64,000 nucleotides of DNA from Ailanthus altissimus. Lineage: Eukaryota; Streptophyta; Magnoliopsida; Sapindales; Simaroubaceae. Location: positions 16,554,001 through 16,618,000 of the forward strand of contig OX327686.1 in the NCBI GenBank assembly GCA_946807835.1, in the 5' to 3' direction. Under the pieces are notes generated by a model, which worked only from the letters and a program-made list of their open reading frames with translations, made no database searches and was not told the origin of the DNA. The position numbers and the translations under genes are program-made. Below are positions 63,188 to 64,000 of the stretch, in pieces. Within the stretch, counting starts at the first letter, position 1. Every line of letters begins with the position of its first letter.

Positions 63188-64000
63188 TGATGAGCTTGAG
63201 CTTTAGCTATCGTTCATGTCGTCCCCAACATCATCCTCAGTATCCTCATCATTATCATCCTCAATGGCTTCATTATCCTTTTCTAGAATGGTAGTAGTAG
63301 GGTTTATGGGGTATGCTGGTGCCTATGTTAATGTGCTAGTGTTCATTTCAAAATGTGTGAGTGATATTCGGAGAAATTGATCTTGATATGTTGCCCATTG
63401 TGTACACCATTACTAATGAGTAATGAATGATTATTGGTGTGCCTTAAATGTCATCTTCAACCAGTAAGTCACTCAATGTTGATTGTGATCGAGATGAAAA
63501 AGAGGTAGTTGGCAATGTTTGTTGTCTAAGGATTGCTGGAATTGGAAACTACTGGCCACTACCGTCTTGTATATGGGAGATGGTGTTGTTGTCTAAGGGG
63601 TACGAAACATGTAACAGCTCTTCTAAGGGGTGCTACTGTACTCTGGCTTAGGCAAATAAAGCAGTAATCAAAGATGGGTAGTAGAAGCTCATCTTCATTT
63701 ATCAAATGCTATGGAAGATGTTATCCTTAATGATCTTCTTAATATCTATGGTCCTTCTAGTAAGGATGGCATACAATAGAATGACGTGATACTTAGTCAC
63801 ATTACTGTATGTGTGACTAGTATAAGATGCATTGCAATAAAGTAGTGCCATGCTTAATCTCTAGATTAATGAATTTTGTTGGGAAAGACAATGGGAATTT
63901 TGAGACATCTTATACTTAGCTTCCTCTATGCCTAGGTACTAAATAATGGCCTCATAATCTAGCTTTTTAACAACTTATGGTAGTCATTGTATGGAATGCT
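63188..64000 (-). pseudogene. Broken plant transposon protein remnant with acidic C-terminus
   Basis: On the minus strand, pieces from several frames read VVKKLDYEAII, AWHYFIAMHL, then YHVILLYAILTRRTIDIKKI and IKDNIFHSI, then YYPSLITALF. Further on come QWATYQDQFLRISLTHFEMN and an acidic tail EAIEDDNDEDTEDDVGDDMN ending DS and stop at about 63206. The AWxYFIA...LLYAILTxRTIDI...SLITAL order is that of the putative plant transposon protein domain often found in gag-like genes of plant retroelements. Several stops and shifts are present. It runs off the window edge. Confidence 0.55.

Noticed and set aside
63448..63651. Plus-strand 67-residue frame near the right edge
   Set aside because: It is antisense to the minus-strand transposon-protein remnant, which has recognisable motifs.

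Overview
The window is nuclear DNA of a dicotyledonous plant. The evidence is spliced genes of plant-specific families (the last exon of DGAT1, a DUF3511 protein, a 14-exon plant CK1-like kinase), AT-rich intergenic DNA, degenerate AAACCCT telomere-type repeats, and Ty3/gypsy, Mutator-like and hAT-like transposons. Only about 8 kb holds host genes. Most of the rest is layered transposon DNA, resolved here through target-site duplications (TSDs) that can be read directly.

Layout. 1-164: terminal exon of DGAT1 (+). 2285-5795: a young deletion-derivative chromovirus (Ty3/gypsy, minus strand) with 474-bp LTRs about 97% identical. 6608-33462: one Mutator-like element with a perfect 9-bp TSD (TATTATTTA) and about 1.3-kb inverted termini, swollen by nested insertions. 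These are a solo LTR at 12191-13527, a decayed Athila-like retroelement complex at 13627-29432 (itself carrying another solo LTR at 25000-27175), and an LTR-like unit at 29604-32986. 33493-38620: a hAT-like element, split by a solo LTR that is split again by a third LTR family. 39130-41404: an element with about 220-bp inverted ends. 41696-46499: a second Mutator-like element (9-bp TSD, 8 of 9 matching) with a nested LTR and a foldback hairpin. 47004-47384: intronless DUF3511 gene (+). 49553-54462: casein kinase 1-like gene (-), convergent with DUF3511. 55176-56209: a 1-kb Mutator-type foldback element (perfect 9-bp TSD) in the kinase upstream region. 56876-62540: more LTR units and a 119-bp tandem repeat. 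63188-64000: a broken minus-strand transposon coding remnant.

The host genes are unrelated in pathway: triacylglycerol synthesis, an unknown small basic protein, and serine/threonine signalling. I found no intact new multi-gene system. The most notable item is a broken, intronless LONELY GUY (cytokinin-activating enzyme) copy at 23531-24156 inside the Athila-like element. Next come the readable order of nested insertions, a solo-LTR family with a GC-rich palindromic minisatellite, and several large foldback structures that could feed small-RNA production. Coordinates of genes and TSD-bounded elements are base-level; boundaries of decayed retroelement domains are approximate.
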